Source: Wuchereria bancrofti (lineage: Eukaryota > Nematoda > Chromadorea > Rhabditida > Onchocercidae). Taken from it: 64,000 bases of DNA. This document shows, piece by piece, positions 63,726 through 64,000 of the stretch. Positions within the stretch are counted from its first letter, which is position 1. Each line of letters starts with the position of its first letter. The DNA lies in contig SSBO01000012.1 in the NCBI GenBank assembly GCA_005281725.1, forward strand, positions 4,489,521-4,553,520, read 5' to 3'. Under the pieces are notes generated by a model. It made no database searches. It saw only the letters and a list, made by a program, of their open reading frames with translations, and was not told where the DNA came from. The translations under genes and the position numbers were made by a program.

Positions 63726-64000
63726 GTTCGGATATGCTACTGCATCGGTCTTTTTCCTGTACGGCAGCATTATCAATTCTTAGATGTAAAATCGTTCCAT
63801 CTGTAGAATGTTTTGTTTTGGTTTTTTGTTTCCTGTTTTGTTTATTTCAGGTATTCAAAACTAAAGATTGGTTCTGTTAAATTGTTTGGCACATTGTATG
63901 ATGTCATACTTACTCCCTTTACGTTTTATTAAACGATCATTTAAAAAAAAAAAAAAACGCTTCATGTTGTGTAGTTCTGAAGTTCTGTGATTTCTTTGTC
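63726..64000. other. Downstream flank of GAR1
   Basis: A TTTATTTCAG acceptor-like site at 63841-63850 lies about 125 bases after the GAR1 poly(A) signal. That spacing would suit a downstream gene in an operon. The sequence after it has only a doubtful open frame with a run of Lys codons (poly-A at about 63942-63957). No protein can be identified before the window ends. Confidence 0.3.

Noticed and set aside
1..64000. CRISPR arrays, bacterial operons, rRNA or tRNA genes
   Set aside because: No regularly spaced repeats, ribosome-binding-site/operon layout, or recognisable rRNA or tRNA sequence was seen. All supported genes are spliced and nematode-like.

Overview
The window looks like AT-rich nematode nuclear DNA. 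It has short introns with TTTCAG-type acceptors, acceptor-like sites a few bases before start codons (as expected for spliced-leader addition), many microsatellites and large gene-poor gaps. The set of orthologues and the gene spacing suggest a filarial or other spirurid worm, but that is inference. Open reading frames alone mislead here, because nearly all real coding sequence lies in short exons. I joined these by checking splice sites and reading phase by hand.

Five genes can be supported. (1) Positions 1-4808, minus strand: the 5' part (14 exons, about 711 codons) of a SYG-2/nephrin-type immunoglobulin cell-adhesion protein, running off the left edge. (2) 30867-34742, plus: an eight-exon C2H2 zinc-finger factor of about 450 aa ending in an Ikaros/Hunchback-type C-terminal finger pair (ZTF-16/EHN-3 class). 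(3) 44211-47101, plus: the MIG-13 orthologue (signal peptide, CUB, LDL-receptor A repeat, membrane span, proline-rich tail), with two phase-compatible last exons. (4) 57480-61192, minus: a nine-exon CDC50/TMEM30 P4-ATPase subunit (CHAT-1-like), with two apparent GC-AG introns. (5) 61976-63700, plus: GAR1 of the H/ACA snoRNP. Genes 4 and 5 are divergent, about 0.8 kb apart.

Between them lie a 26 kb gap shared by the 5' ends of the SYG-2-like and zinc-finger genes, a 9 kb gap before mig-13, and a 10 kb gap after it. These hold microsatellites, hairpins, a diverged two-copy repeat and a few candidate exons. One candidate is an isolated ZIP metal-transporter exon whose metal ligands are replaced. 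The third gap also contains an internally deleted mariner transposon (50848-51756).

I found no CRISPR array, rRNA, recognisable tRNA or evident new multi-gene system. The points most worth checking are the two GC-AG introns in one gene, the two exon-edge duplications into neighbouring introns, the ZIP exon, the alternative mig-13 tails, the deleted mariner, and the mixing of C. elegans chromosome X and IV orthologues, which would fit a filarial fused X.
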